In this document: piece after piece, positions 25,657 to 34,398 of the stretch | Layout: each line of letters begins with the position of its first letter | Position numbering within the stretch: position 1 is the first letter of the stretch | From: a virus | Length of the DNA stretch: 36,939 bases | Direction: 5' to 3' (one strand) | Virus record (IMG/VR): IMGVR_UViG_3300042899_000076 | Location: 1 to 36,939 of that record | Notes under the pieces: generated by a model | The model's database searches: none | What the model was told of the DNA's origin: nothing | What the model saw: the letters and a program-made list of their open reading frames with translations, nothing else | Position numbers and translations under genes: made by a program

Positions 25657-28116
25657 TTACAAAAATCTTACGTTGAACTCGCCATAGAAGTAGTCGTCGA
25701 ATATCCTACCCTCAACAGAATCAATTACAAAGTTTTCAGTGGGATCTTCAAGAGAAAAATACTGATTAAAGAAATATAAATTTGTGATGTAGGAAGTTGG
25801 TACTGCCGCATTGAACTTCATCTTGGTACGGGCAGCAGCCTGAATCTTGTCAGTACTAGTGTAGTAAGTGAAGAAGTCATCCGGTGCTGTCTCGCTTCCA
25901 AACTCTAAATTTAACGAATCCTCATTTACGTTTATAGGGTAACCTCCTAAGTAATAGGGACCTAGCGGCTTATAACTGAGACTTTGCACCAACTGACCAT
26001 ATTGATTTAGGTCTATGTATGATGGGTATCTAACAGTAGTGCGATATTGATGCGACCTTAGGTAAAAAAACCTAAGTCCAATTTCGTCGTAATCTGGAAT
26101 CTCATTATTAATGATTCCCACTTCCTGACTAGGCAATAACTTTTGAATAGCTTGATCGGGTAATGGTGCAATGTCCCCACACACGGTCTTTCTATTTGCG
26201 TCAATTAGTGCTCCCTCGAACTGAACAGAATACTTTCCTAATCCACCAGTGGCAAACGCCCCGTCAAAGGAACCAGAGGCCAGGCCATCTGTTCGCTTAT
26301 CGTAAAGGCCGTCGTTTAACTTATTTAGCGTACGGAAAAACGCATACTTTTCTTGACCAGCCGATACCTCAAATGGGAAAATGTCATCTATGTTATCGTC
26401 AAGCGCAACCCCTGAAGACAAAGCCCTGATGTCGTTAAGCGTATCTAGGATATACGAACTAGTATTATAGTCGTATATTATTGATAAACTAAACCTGTTT
26501 ACGATTTCAGAAAACAAATCGTATGGGCTAATTGTGGCGGACTGCTGAAGAGAGTGACGGAAGGTGAACTGATCTGAGGGTGCGGTAGCCACATAAGATC
26601 CAGCTGTGGATATAACAACGTCTAAGTCTGTGTAGGTGTATCCATAAACCCTAGCCTTCGCTATTTCCTCTACGTCAAATATCTTACTGGGGAAAATCAC
26701 ATCATCCTTATCGTCAACAAGAACTGCTTCAATAGTTCCCTCCATATAGATTTTATAGCCAATCGCATATTGAGATGCTGCAAGAATATCAATGGGTATA
26801 TCTAGGAATACGTTAACGGTTTCAAACACTATTGCGTTTTCGTGCTGGTGGCCCCCTCCGTGATGCTCTTGGTCTACGGTCTGTCCATTTTCAAATGATG
26901 ATGGTGTTAGCTCAATAGGATCGCCAGACACATCCGTTAGTGGCACCTCTAATATAGGGGTTCCTGAGCGATAAATCACAGCCCTAGGGAAAAATGTGGC
27001 TTGGCTTACGTCCACAAATTCATCAATCAATAGGCCACCCCACTTTCCAGGATCCCACTCATACTCAACGGCGGGTATTGCTAACTTAAAGCTAACAGCC
27101 ACCCCGTTATTTTGAAGTGTGAGATTGCCTGGGAATCCAGTGGACCAAGCAACATAACCCAACCTATCCTCTTCTGTTTGAGGGTCGGGTATGTTTTTAG
27201 GATTTTCGTTTGATTCAAAATATGCGCCGTAGGTTAAATTTACGCTCGCATTTGTAGGCTTATAGTTTGTACCTTGGTCTTCTAGCCAAATGCTCTGTGA
27301 TGTGTTTTGATAAACGCCAAACGCATAATCACTTGGAATAGGACCTGTAGCGATGTCTTCATTAATAAAGATTCTTCCCGTATATGGTGTTAGGATTTGC
27401 GACCTTTGCCCTGAAGCATTACGCATAAGCCTAGAGGGCACAAGAGCATACAAATCATCACTTTTCCAAGTGCCTTGGTTGGCAGCAAAAGCAGACTGAA
27501 GGCTTTCCGATACTGCATCAAAAATTCTATACAAGAAGTTCTGAACATTAATAGCAGGAAACAACCCCACCTTCTTACCAGTCAAACCCCATCCGGTAAA
27601 CTGACGGCCTTCGTAACCAAATTTTTCGTTATCGTTGCAAACATCAACATACGCTAACTCAATATCCCTAGTCGCATAGTTTTGGTTTGCGCTAAGGTAT
27701 GTGTCTAGCGTCCTTACGGTTGTGGAAAAGGAATCATCATAAAGATCCTCCCACTCCAAAGTCTGAAAGTCCTTGATTAGAGAGGTCGCGTTATCCTCAA
27801 ACCTAAGCTCAAAGTATGGCTCATCCGAGTTTACGACAACCAAAGACAGATATGCTACTCCTGAAGATAGGATGTTTGCCGAGCTATCGTAAAGAAAATA
27901 GGTGTTTCCCAGTATTGGGTAATTGCTTCTGTCTGCGGCAAAGTCATATCCTATTACTCCAATGTTTGTTTGAGTATATGGAAACCTATTAGAGAAACTA
28001 ATTGGCGACTTTACTTCATCTGGGTTAAGTGCGCTGTAAACGTCTATAGAGTAGTCTACAACAAAGTCGGGAAATAGGTCAAGGTCAGCACCGCCTATTG
28101 TTAGCCTAAAACTCAT
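25657..28116 (-). CDS. Tail tip / baseplate hub protein, 819 aa
   Basis: ATG at 28116 overlaps the stop of the distal-tail gene (ATGA). A large mostly beta protein opening RLTIGGADLDLFPDFVVDYS, consistent with the N-terminal tail-attachment domains of tail-tip proteins in Bacteroidetes phages. The middle has a histidine cluster HHGGGHQH (418-425), possibly metal-binding. The later part contains SPYDLFSEIVNRFSLSIIYD and DNIDDIFPFEVSAGQEKYAF. It is encoded after tape measure and distal tail protein, the standard position of the tail-associated hub. Confidence 0.65.
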   Translation of the reverse strand: MSFRLTIGGADLDLFPDFVVDYSIDVYSALNPDEVKSPISFSNRFPYTQTNIGVIGYDFAADRSNYPILGNTYFLYDSSANILSSGVAYLSLVVVNSDEPYFELRFEDNATSLIKDFQTLEWEDLYDDSFSTTVRTLDTYLSANQNYATRDIELAYVDVCNDNEKFGYEGRQFTGWGLTGKKVGLFPAINVQNFLYRIFDAVSESLQSAFAANQGTWKSDDLYALVPSRLMRNASGQRSQILTPYTGRIFINEDIATGPIPSDYAFGVYQNTSQSIWLEDQGTNYKPTNASVNLTYGAYFESNENPKNIPDPQTEEDRLGYVAWSTGFPGNLTLQNNGVAVSFKLAIPAVEYEWDPGKWGGLLIDEFVDVSQATFFPRAVIYRSGTPILEVPLTDVSGDPIELTPSSFENGQTVDQEHHGGGHQHENAIVFETVNVFLDIPIDILAASQYAIGYKIYMEGTIEAVLVDDKDDVIFPSKIFDVEEIAKARVYGYTYTDLDVVISTAGSYVATAPSDQFTFRHSLQQSATISPYDLFSEIVNRFSLSIIYDYNTSSYILDTLNDIRALSSGVALDDNIDDIFPFEVSAGQEKYAFFRTLNKLNDGLYDKRTDGLASGSFDGAFATGGLGKYSVQFEGALIDANRKTVCGDIAPLPDQAIQKLLPSQEVGIINNEIPDYDEIGLRFFYLRSHQYRTTVRYPSYIDLNQYGQLVQSLSYKPLGPYYLGGYPINVNEDSLNLEFGSETAPDDFFTYYTSTDKIQAAARTKMKFNAAVPTSYITNLYFFNQYFSLEDPTENFVIDSVEGRIFDDYFYGEFNVRFL

Positions 28117-28709
28117 TTCGTTGCTATTCTAAATTCGACCCTTTGCTTAAATACGTTATTGATGAACTCAGTTGTGCGCTCTTCGGCTGCAATAGAATAG
28201 GCAACGCCCCTTTCGTAATCGCAGTCGTCTACAAAGAAGAGTGGGTTCGTAGACATTATTATACCAAAGTCCTTGAGATATTTTCTTTGTCGATTATCAA
28301 TCGTAAGGATATATCTACGCTCTATGTTGTATCGAATGTAGCTGCTAGAGTAGAAGGCCTGAGATGTCTCCTCTGATATTGTGTAAGAGTCAACAGCGCC
28401 TACCGTTACTCCGAGTGTTGGAAGAAACGATTTTTGAAAAACAGTAATCGTTCCAGTTGCAGCGAAGGTGTCAGTATAGATCCTATCGTCAAACCCTACG
28501 AACACCGTTCCTGCTCCCGAAGGTGCAGAGGTAGCATACACTACCCCAAACGCTGTTGCCTTTGTTCCTGTGTCGAAATACTTAACAACGTCACCAATGG
28601 CAAATATACCTGTGTTTGATACGTTGACCTGGAATATGCCGTTGCCCTTTACCACACTGCTTCCACTTGCGGTGGTTGGAGTGGTGTCAGCCACAAAATA
28701 CTTAGCCAT
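28113..28709 (-). CDS. Distal tail protein candidate, 198 aa
   Basis: ATG at 28709 shares one base with the tape-measure stop. Beta-rich N-terminal half with many Thr/Gly/Val (NGIFQVNVSNTGIFAIGDVV), then a C-terminal part with ERRYILTIDNRQRKYLKDFG and NPLFFVDDCDYERG. Position between tape measure and the 819-aa hub points to the ring that joins the tube to the tip. No diagnostic motif was seen, so the assignment is by synteny. Confidence 0.55.
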   Translation of the reverse strand: MAKYFVADTTPTTASGSSVVKGNGIFQVNVSNTGIFAIGDVVKYFDTGTKATAFGVVYATSAPSGAGTVFVGFDDRIYTDTFAATGTITVFQKSFLPTLGVTVGAVDSYTISEETSQAFYSSSYIRYNIERRYILTIDNRQRKYLKDFGIIMSTNPLFFVDDCDYERGVAYSIAAEERTTEFINNVFKQRVEFRIATK

Positions 28710-31700
28710 TATAGTCTGTTATTTTTATTTACAATTCTACGATCTATTTCGTTGTTACGCAAATCCGTCTGTGTTACAAAGGCCCTGACGGGTTTACTTG
28801 TATTGCTTGCTACAGCCACATTAGATTCTGCGATAGCGCGAAGATACGACAACTGCTCCTGAGTTGCCCTATCTGCTTGCTGAGGACTTACAGACCCCCC
28901 CGACGCAAACCTAGATGGAATCCTATTAATGCTGTCGTAAGCATAACTTCCGGACATCGCCGTTGGCTTTGCAGAACCGTTTATTTTCTCTAGTAGGCTG
29001 CGGTGAAGATTTGCCGCCCTTTTGTTTACAACAAACTCTCCGCCCTCCATCTCGTATCCACCTCTACCCGCTACGCTAAATGGTACGCCACCCTGTGAGT
29101 GTGAGGGACCCTCTACCATACCACCCTCAGCAAATCGCTTTGGGAAGAATTGACGTTGATTAATTGCGCTAAGCTCTGACGCATAACCAGCAGTGGCAAA
29201 AGCAGCCGCAATACCGCCACTTATCAATGCAGCGGGTAATGGGTTACCTGCCCTTATTTCGTTAATGATTACGGAGCCAAGAGCTTGCAAGAAATCAGAC
29301 CTAGCCTGTTGACGATCTCTCTTTTGTTCGGCATCAAATATCTGTTTGTCAATAGCATTCTGCCTTTCTATCTCTTTCTTTCTGTTGGCTTCCGACCTAT
29401 TGCGAAATTCCTCTTCGGTAATAAGTTGATTGTCCAACTGAGATTTTAAGATGTCGTTCTCTATATCCGCAGAAGCCTGAATAGCAGCCCTTTGCGCCTC
29501 GAGGCGATTCTTTGTGTTCTCAAAGGCAACATCGTTAAACTTATCAATGGCTGTCAATGCTGTATCTACAGCAGACTCTAGTGAGTCAACAAGTATTTCC
29601 TGCCAAAATTCCTCCCAGTCAAACTCATCCTTCCCCTTAGAGGGTCTTTGAGCAGCAGTCTCAATTTGATTTAAAAGCTGTAGGATTATTTTATATGCTG
29701 CTTCACCTTCCGTTGTGGTCCTATCTAAAGAATTTGCAACGGCCAATAATTCTGCACTAAGATCGGTGGTTATTTTATCTAGAGCCTCAAAGTACTCTTC
29801 GGTCTTTCCTGCATTTTCACCAAACTGCTTATTCAACTCTTCGACCTGCTTCTGATAAGTAGAAATAACACCCTTAGAGTCATTTATTGCATCGTTAGCC
29901 CTCTCTAAAAAGGTCTCGTCAATATCATCACCAAGCTCTGCAAAAAGGAAAGAGAGGTCTCCAAGTGATTCTTGAAGGCCATCTACTAGCGATGGAAACT
30001 CACTAGCAAACTTATCTACGGCGATAGTTGCATCCTCGTATAGCGGCCCTAATTTATTGAGCGCATCCTCAATAAGAACTGTAGCCCTTTGATTAGAGGC
30101 GGCAATAGAGTCATTTAGATCCTGCTCGACCTTTGCCCTGTCCACGGATGTCTTAGCAGCCTCTCCAAGTAACTTAGCACGATCTTCGGCAGACTTAACT
30201 TCTTCATTTCTTAGTTCTTTGATTCTTGCCAGCTCATCTTTAAGCTGTGCCTTTCTGCGCTTTATTTCATCAATTTCGGCTCGAGCTGCGTCCTCTCGGA
30301 CCTTCTTTGCGGCTGCTGCCGATTTTTCTTCCGCTCCGGTAAATTCTGAAAGTTGTTCAATCACTTTCTCAAACCCACTCACACGACCAGTAAGAGTGTT
30401 GATGAGTTCTTTGTTTGCTAAAATTCCCCGAGCCTCTTCTTTGTTTAAAGCCTCAGTGGTAAGAACCATCTCTTCCCTGACATCAACTTCAGTCTCTTGA
30501 GCTTTGATTGCAGCAGCATCCGTTGTTGGCCCAAGGGCTTTTATTTCTTTAATGCTTTTAGCGTAGGTCTCCACTACCCTGTTTCTCTCCTTCTCTATGC
30601 TAAGTGCCTTAAGTGTTTCGGTGGCCTGCTCGGTTACAATTTCTTGAAAGCCCCTAAAGGCTACAAAGCTATCACCCAATTTAGCTATACTTAGCCCTGT
30701 ATCATTAAATGCAGTTGTTACTGCTTTAGACTGTTCTGCAGTGGCCTCAAGACCTTTAAGGTATCTGTTTAGAAAAGGCTGACCTTGCTGCGTTCGCTTA
30801 AATATAATTGTCTGAGCCTGCCCTAAACTAAATCCAGCCTTGGTTAGGTCATCAAACAATTTAACCAACTCCTCAGATTGACCAGTACTCTTAAATATAT
30901 TCAAGCTAGACCTTAAAGAACTAAAGGACTCTGCGCCTACTTCCGATAATTTATCTAGTTCTTTTTGGGCGGCGGTTATTCCCGTTGTGCTTGAAAGAGT
31001 TTCATTTAACAACTGATAACCCCTAATCAATCTTTCTGCTTGTGGGAATACAAGTCCGATTGCTGAGGTAAATAGCTCAGTGTTTACTAGCGCCTCACCT
31101 ATAGATATTTTAAGGTCTTCGTATGAGCTTTTTAAGATGTCTGTAATACCCGCAGTGGTAGACATCTGTGCTGCCGAAGCCGCAAGGGAAGATGTTAACC
31201 TTGATGACGCGGAGGCGTTCTCCCTGAGTGCATCGGTATTCCTGAGAATGGTGATTAATTGAGCAGCCGCAGTTTTACCAACTAGGGCGTTTGCCTCAGC
31301 AAGACTAATGTTTTCCTGCGCTAACTTTTCAAGCGTAACGGTAATATCCTCTCCTGGCTTCTTTAGGTCAATAAATATCTTACGAAGTCCTGTTCCAATT
31401 CTACTAGCGGTGAACCCATTGTCGGAAAGCACCTGAAGGAATGATGCTGTCTCGTTAAATGTAAGACCTATTTGATTGGCGATTGGTCCAACATATTGAA
31501 TCGCAGTAGCGAAACTTTCCAATGAAAGTGCAGACTCATTGATTGCCGCAACTAATACCTGTGATGTTGCTGCCGACTCCCTAGAGGAGAGTCCAAACTG
31601 ATTGTTTACTTTAAAGATTACTTCACCAACCGTACCTAAGTCCTCACCTACCGCTTGTGCCGCTAGTGATATTGGTAAAAGAAGGTCCGGTATCTCACTT

Positions 31701-32353
31701 GAAGTTGCTCCCAACTTAGCGAGTCCTAAGGCTAATTCAGAAACTTCAGTAGCGGTAAACCTAGTCTGTACCGCAGCCTTTCTTATTGACTCAGACATCT
31801 GTTCGGTTTGTTCTGCTGTGGCTCCCGTTACCGCATTAAGTTTACCAATAGAATCCTCAAAGGCAACAAAGGCAGTGATGGACCCAAACACTGCTTCCTT
31901 GGCTACACTTACCGCTGTTGAAATCGCGGTGTATATTGATAGGAATTTTGCTACACTTCCTACCGCCCTACCAATGGAGGACGAAGAGAACACTGACGCT
32001 AGACCATCACCAAAACCTTTGTTGGCGGAGTTTGCCCTCTCTTGAGCAACGCGGCCCTTGTTTACTGCTGTCGTTAGGTTGGTGTGGGCCTTAACGGCCT
32101 TCTCTAGATTTGCGTTTGTTTCTTTACGCTGTGCGTTACTAATACCAACTTGCTTGTTGTACTGACGAGTTACGTTAGAAAGCGTAGATAGCTTACTGCT
32201 TACTGAGCTAATCTTCTTTCCAAGCCTTTCGTTTATTTCGGCTGCGGTCTTTCCTTCGGACTCTAGCTTTTTATACTCAGAAAATAGTTTCTGAAGTTGA
32301 ATGGTAAGGTCAGCAATGCGCTTGTTTACCTCTGTGAATGTTCTTTTTGCCAT
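28709..32353 (-). CDS. Tape measure protein, 1214 aa
   Basis: N-terminal 110 residues are coiled coil. Residues 120-160 hold hydrophobic segments (SVAKFLSIYTAISTAVSVAK). The region 165-390 matches the phage tail tape-measure core (TGATAEQTEQMSESIRKAAV, TEVSELALGLAKLGATSSEI, LDFTASRIGTGLRKI-like block near residue 320). Long coiled coils follow (600-1000), and a C-terminal hydrophobic part (AALISGGIAAAFATAGYASE) that may reach the host membrane. At about 0.15 nm per residue the tail would be near 180 nm, an estimate only. It is the largest gene, as usual. Confidence 0.9.
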   Translation of the reverse strand: MAKRTFTEVNKRIADLTIQLQKLFSEYKKLESEGKTAAEINERLGKKISSVSSKLSTLSNVTRQYNKQVGISNAQRKETNANLEKAVKAHTNLTTAVNKGRVAQERANSANKGFGDGLASVFSSSSIGRAVGSVAKFLSIYTAISTAVSVAKEAVFGSITAFVAFEDSIGKLNAVTGATAEQTEQMSESIRKAAVQTRFTATEVSELALGLAKLGATSSEIPDLLLPISLAAQAVGEDLGTVGEVIFKVNNQFGLSSRESAATSQVLVAAINESALSLESFATAIQYVGPIANQIGLTFNETASFLQVLSDNGFTASRIGTGLRKIFIDLKKPGEDITVTLEKLAQENISLAEANALVGKTAAAQLITILRNTDALRENASASSRLTSSLAASAAQMSTTAGITDILKSSYEDLKISIGEALVNTELFTSAIGLVFPQAERLIRGYQLLNETLSSTTGITAAQKELDKLSEVGAESFSSLRSSLNIFKSTGQSEELVKLFDDLTKAGFSLGQAQTIIFKRTQQGQPFLNRYLKGLEATAEQSKAVTTAFNDTGLSIAKLGDSFVAFRGFQEIVTEQATETLKALSIEKERNRVVETYAKSIKEIKALGPTTDAAAIKAQETEVDVREEMVLTTEALNKEEARGILANKELINTLTGRVSGFEKVIEQLSEFTGAEEKSAAAAKKVREDAARAEIDEIKRRKAQLKDELARIKELRNEEVKSAEDRAKLLGEAAKTSVDRAKVEQDLNDSIAASNQRATVLIEDALNKLGPLYEDATIAVDKFASEFPSLVDGLQESLGDLSFLFAELGDDIDETFLERANDAINDSKGVISTYQKQVEELNKQFGENAGKTEEYFEALDKITTDLSAELLAVANSLDRTTTEGEAAYKIILQLLNQIETAAQRPSKGKDEFDWEEFWQEILVDSLESAVDTALTAIDKFNDVAFENTKNRLEAQRAAIQASADIENDILKSQLDNQLITEEEFRNRSEANRKKEIERQNAIDKQIFDAEQKRDRQQARSDFLQALGSVIINEIRAGNPLPAALISGGIAAAFATAGYASELSAINQRQFFPKRFAEGGMVEGPSHSQGGVPFSVAGRGGYEMEGGEFVVNKRAANLHRSLLEKINGSAKPTAMSGSYAYDSINRIPSRFASGGSVSPQQADRATQEQLSYLRAIAESNVAVASNTSKPVRAFVTQTDLRNNEIDRRIVNKNNRL

Positions 32354-32988
32354 TATAACAATAATGTTAGTTTGTTCTCTAAGTTTGTTAGGTAGTCAAA
32401 AGGCCATACGGCCGCAAACTCTTGCTCCGACTGAGCGATAGCTAAGTCAATACGAATTTTGGATTCTGTGATAAATGGTGACCTGTTCTTTAATGACCCT
32501 CTCTCTCCTATGCTTCTTGCGATAGCAAAAGCCAAAGCCTTTCTATATACTAATTTACTAAGTGGGTAGGTGTATGATTTTCTCTTACCTCCTTTGCGAG
32601 TCCTTGTCATAGTATACGAAGTAGCCCCCTTCCAAGTTCCGTTGCGGAGCTTCTGACCTATCCATCTATAAATCTTTTGATAGCTTGGAGCCATACCTGA
32701 AGGGGACCTGCCGAGTACGGTATCTACCTGTTTGTAGTATTCGCTTTCTATGCGCCCTAGGTCATAGGTAATATCCACGTTATATATTACATCAAACTCA
32801 TTATCAATCTTAAAAGATATGGAGAACATTTGCTCTTCCCTCTTTTTTAGTATCTGGCTGATTAAGTTGCCAGAGGCTACCTGCCCGCGTTGCTTTAATA
32901 TATTTGCTGCGGCCTCGCGAACTCTACTCTTTTTGAAGTTGCGGGCCAGTATTGATCTTAGTTGTCCTGCTTGTTGGCGGGCACTCAC
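32353..32988 (-). CDS. Tail/neck protein candidate (HK97 gp10-like position), 211 aa
   Basis: ATG at 32988. A basic protein: helical N-terminus (AGQLRSILARNFKKSRVREA), a SPSGMAPSYQKIYRWIGQKL segment, a very basic TRTRKGGKRKSYTYPLSKLV and a helical end. Its place directly before the tape measure and after the tail terminator candidate is that of head-tail joining or tail-assembly proteins of the gp10 type. No diagnostic motif. Its stop overlaps the tape-measure start by one base. Confidence 0.5.
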   Translation of the reverse strand: MSARQQAGQLRSILARNFKKSRVREAAANILKQRGQVASGNLISQILKKREEQMFSISFKIDNEFDVIYNVDITYDLGRIESEYYKQVDTVLGRSPSGMAPSYQKIYRWIGQKLRNGTWKGATSYTMTRTRKGGKRKSYTYPLSKLVYRKALAFAIARSIGERGSLKNRSPFITESKIRIDLAIAQSEQEFAAVWPFDYLTNLENKLTLLL

Positions 32989-32989
32989 T

Positions 32990-33232
32990 TTAGATTGGTC
33001 GTACTAAACCGCTAGAGCAGCGCTGGCAGCGCTTTACAAGGTTAACTTGACCACACTCCATACACCTATACATATAGGCAGGGTTTTCAGTCACCTCTTG
33101 TTTGGGTGCTTGTGGGGCCTCCGGCTGTTGCTCAACCACTTCGTTTACGATAGTCTGTTCAACTACCTCATTTACAATAGGTTGCTCTACTTGTGCTTTG
33201 GGTTTACGAACCCTAGTTGTTTTCTTTTCCAT
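32990..33232 (-). CDS. Zinc-ribbon protein with 9-residue repeats, 80 aa
   Basis: Basic N-terminus (KKTTRVRKPK), then repeats VEQPIVNEV, VEQTIVNEV and a partial VEQQ (15-36), a Pro/Gln/Ala linker, then a C-terminal zinc ribbon: RCMECGQVNL with CQRCSS, giving Cys-x2-Cys ... Cys-x2-Cys. ATG at 33232 overlaps the upstream stop. The layout of a flexible arm plus zinc knob within the tail gene cluster is unusual. Could be a small assembly factor; function unknown. Confidence 0.6.
   Translation of the reverse strand: MEKKTTRVRKPKAQVEQPIVNEVVEQTIVNEVVEQQPEAPQAPKQEVTENPAYMYRCMECGQVNLVKRCQRCSSGLVRPI
33128..33190 (-). repeat. 27-bp tandem repeat inside the zinc-ribbon gene
   Basis: Two and a third copies of a 27-base unit encode VEQ(P/T)IVNEV in tandem. 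Synonymous differences between copies suggest that the protein repeat is maintained by selection, rather than being a recent slippage product. Confidence 0.6.
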
Positions 33233-33675
33233 TATTGTGCAATCGTTTTAATGTAGGGGCTTCTTGGCAGTACAACAGTAAACTCGCATATCGCTGATGT
33301 TACATTGTAGTCCGAGCCTGTGGCGTTTATAATATCAATGTCGTTAAACTCTACGTCTGCCTCGTCTATCAGTTGAAGTAGATGGTCTTGAAGTTGCCCA
33401 ATAACAAATATGTTTTCCTCTGATGACAGGATAGCACCTAAATCGTTTGTGGGGTCAACCCTGTCAAACAAGATAAGCATAAAGGTCAACTCGTATGTTG
33501 GGCGGTTTAACTCCCTAGAGATGTTGCTGCGTGAGGGCATAAGAGCCAACGAGCGAAACTCAAACTCCCTGCCCTCTAGTTCTGATTCGTCTCCAACAAG
33601 AACAAACTCGTTTATTAGCGGATGATTGTCGGCAAAAGCCTTAACCTCCTGGTATAGGTCACTAAGGGTCTTCAT
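33232..33675 (-). CDS. Tail completion/terminator-like protein, 147 aa
   Basis: ATG at 33675. Alternating beta strands and helices: LSDLYQEVKAFADNHPLINE, RPTYELTFMLILFDRVDP, GQLQDHLLQLIDEADVEFND and a last strand AICEFTVVLPR. This is the typical fold order of tail-terminator (gpU-like or gp17-like) proteins that cap the tube and join it to the head. Position between terminase-side genes and the tape measure agrees. Weak motifs, so the assignment is moderate. Confidence 0.5.
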   Translation of the reverse strand: MKTLSDLYQEVKAFADNHPLINEFVLVGDESELEGREFEFRSLALMPSRSNISRELNRPTYELTFMLILFDRVDPTNDLGAILSSEENIFVIGQLQDHLLQLIDEADVEFNDIDIINATGSDYNVTSAICEFTVVLPRSPYIKTIAQ

Positions 33676-33690
33676 CTCACTTTAGATAAT

Positions 33691-34398
33691 TTACAAGCCT
33701 CGGGTTACGCGGTTCCTAAACTCCTGAGCCTTATCTAGTTTCGCTTTCTGAATTAAGAAGCTAAGTTCGGGAAGAACAGACTCCATCTTAAGCATATACA
33801 CTTTGTCGTAGTTCAGTATGTTTTCACCACCTAGCCTTCTAACTATGTTATACCAGTACCACTGCTCCCTAAACTTATACTCAAAGGTTTCTTCTCCTGC
33901 GGGTTCCTCCTCGCCCTCTTCTTTCTCTTGCTCTGGGTCATAAAACACACCAGCGAAATCACTGAACAACACTTTATTTCGATCTTCGATAAAGTCAGAC
34001 AGTATGGAGGTAGCTATTACCACATCCAAATCCAATATCTTATTGTCGTTCTCGCGCTCCTTTATGATATTGGTATTATCGAACTCTTTGTCTTCGGTTG
34101 GCCTAAGTATGATTCTAAGAACACTAAAGTCAAATAGGTGTTTGGGGACTTCGTCCTTTCCGGTAAAGATCTGCTCAACCATAATAAACTGACCCAACAC
34201 TAAGTCAAATACCCTTCGGTGGGCGTTGAAGTCTACTTGCTGGTAGTCCACCTCTATTTTTTTAATTGGGTAGACCTCTTGCATTTTTCGCTTTAGGGTG
34301 ATTGCCTCGACAGCCCCGAGAGTGTTAAGATAAGTGTCGAGTGAGTGCCCACCCTTAATAAACTTAGTAAGCTCTATATGTTCCCGTAGGGTTATCAT
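33691..34398 (-). CDS. Hypothetical protein after the terminase, 235 aa
   Basis: ATG at 34398 overlaps the terminase stop (ATGA). A charged helical N-terminus (IELTKFIKGGHSLDTYLNTL) is followed by a beta-containing part. A very acidic loop (DPEQEKEEGEEEPAGEETFE) precedes the C-terminal helical part with WYWYNIVRRLGGENIL and LKMESVLPELSFLIQKAKLD. Similar length and acidic-insert layout is familiar from tail or head-tail proteins of Bacteroidetes phages, where function is unknown. In other phages the portal would be encoded here; this protein lacks portal features. Confidence 0.6.
   Translation of the reverse strand: MITLREHIELTKFIKGGHSLDTYLNTLGAVEAITLKRKMQEVYPIKKIEVDYQQVDFNAHRRVFDLVLGQFIMVEQIFTGKDEVPKHLFDFSVLRIILRPTEDKEFDNTNIIKERENDNKILDLDVVIATSILSDFIEDRNKVLFSDFAGVFYDPEQEKEEGEEEPAGEETFEYKFREQWYWYNIVRRLGGENILNYDKVYMLKMESVLPELSFLIQKAKLDKAQEFRNRVTRGL

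Noticed and set aside
26163-26429. 88-aa open frame on the plus strand
   Set aside because: Antisense to the tail-tip gene, isolated within an unbroken late operon on the other strand.
31602-32045. 147-aa open frame on the plus strand
   Set aside because: Mirror of the tape-measure gene without start context or recognisable domain; the tape-measure motifs on the other strand are clear.
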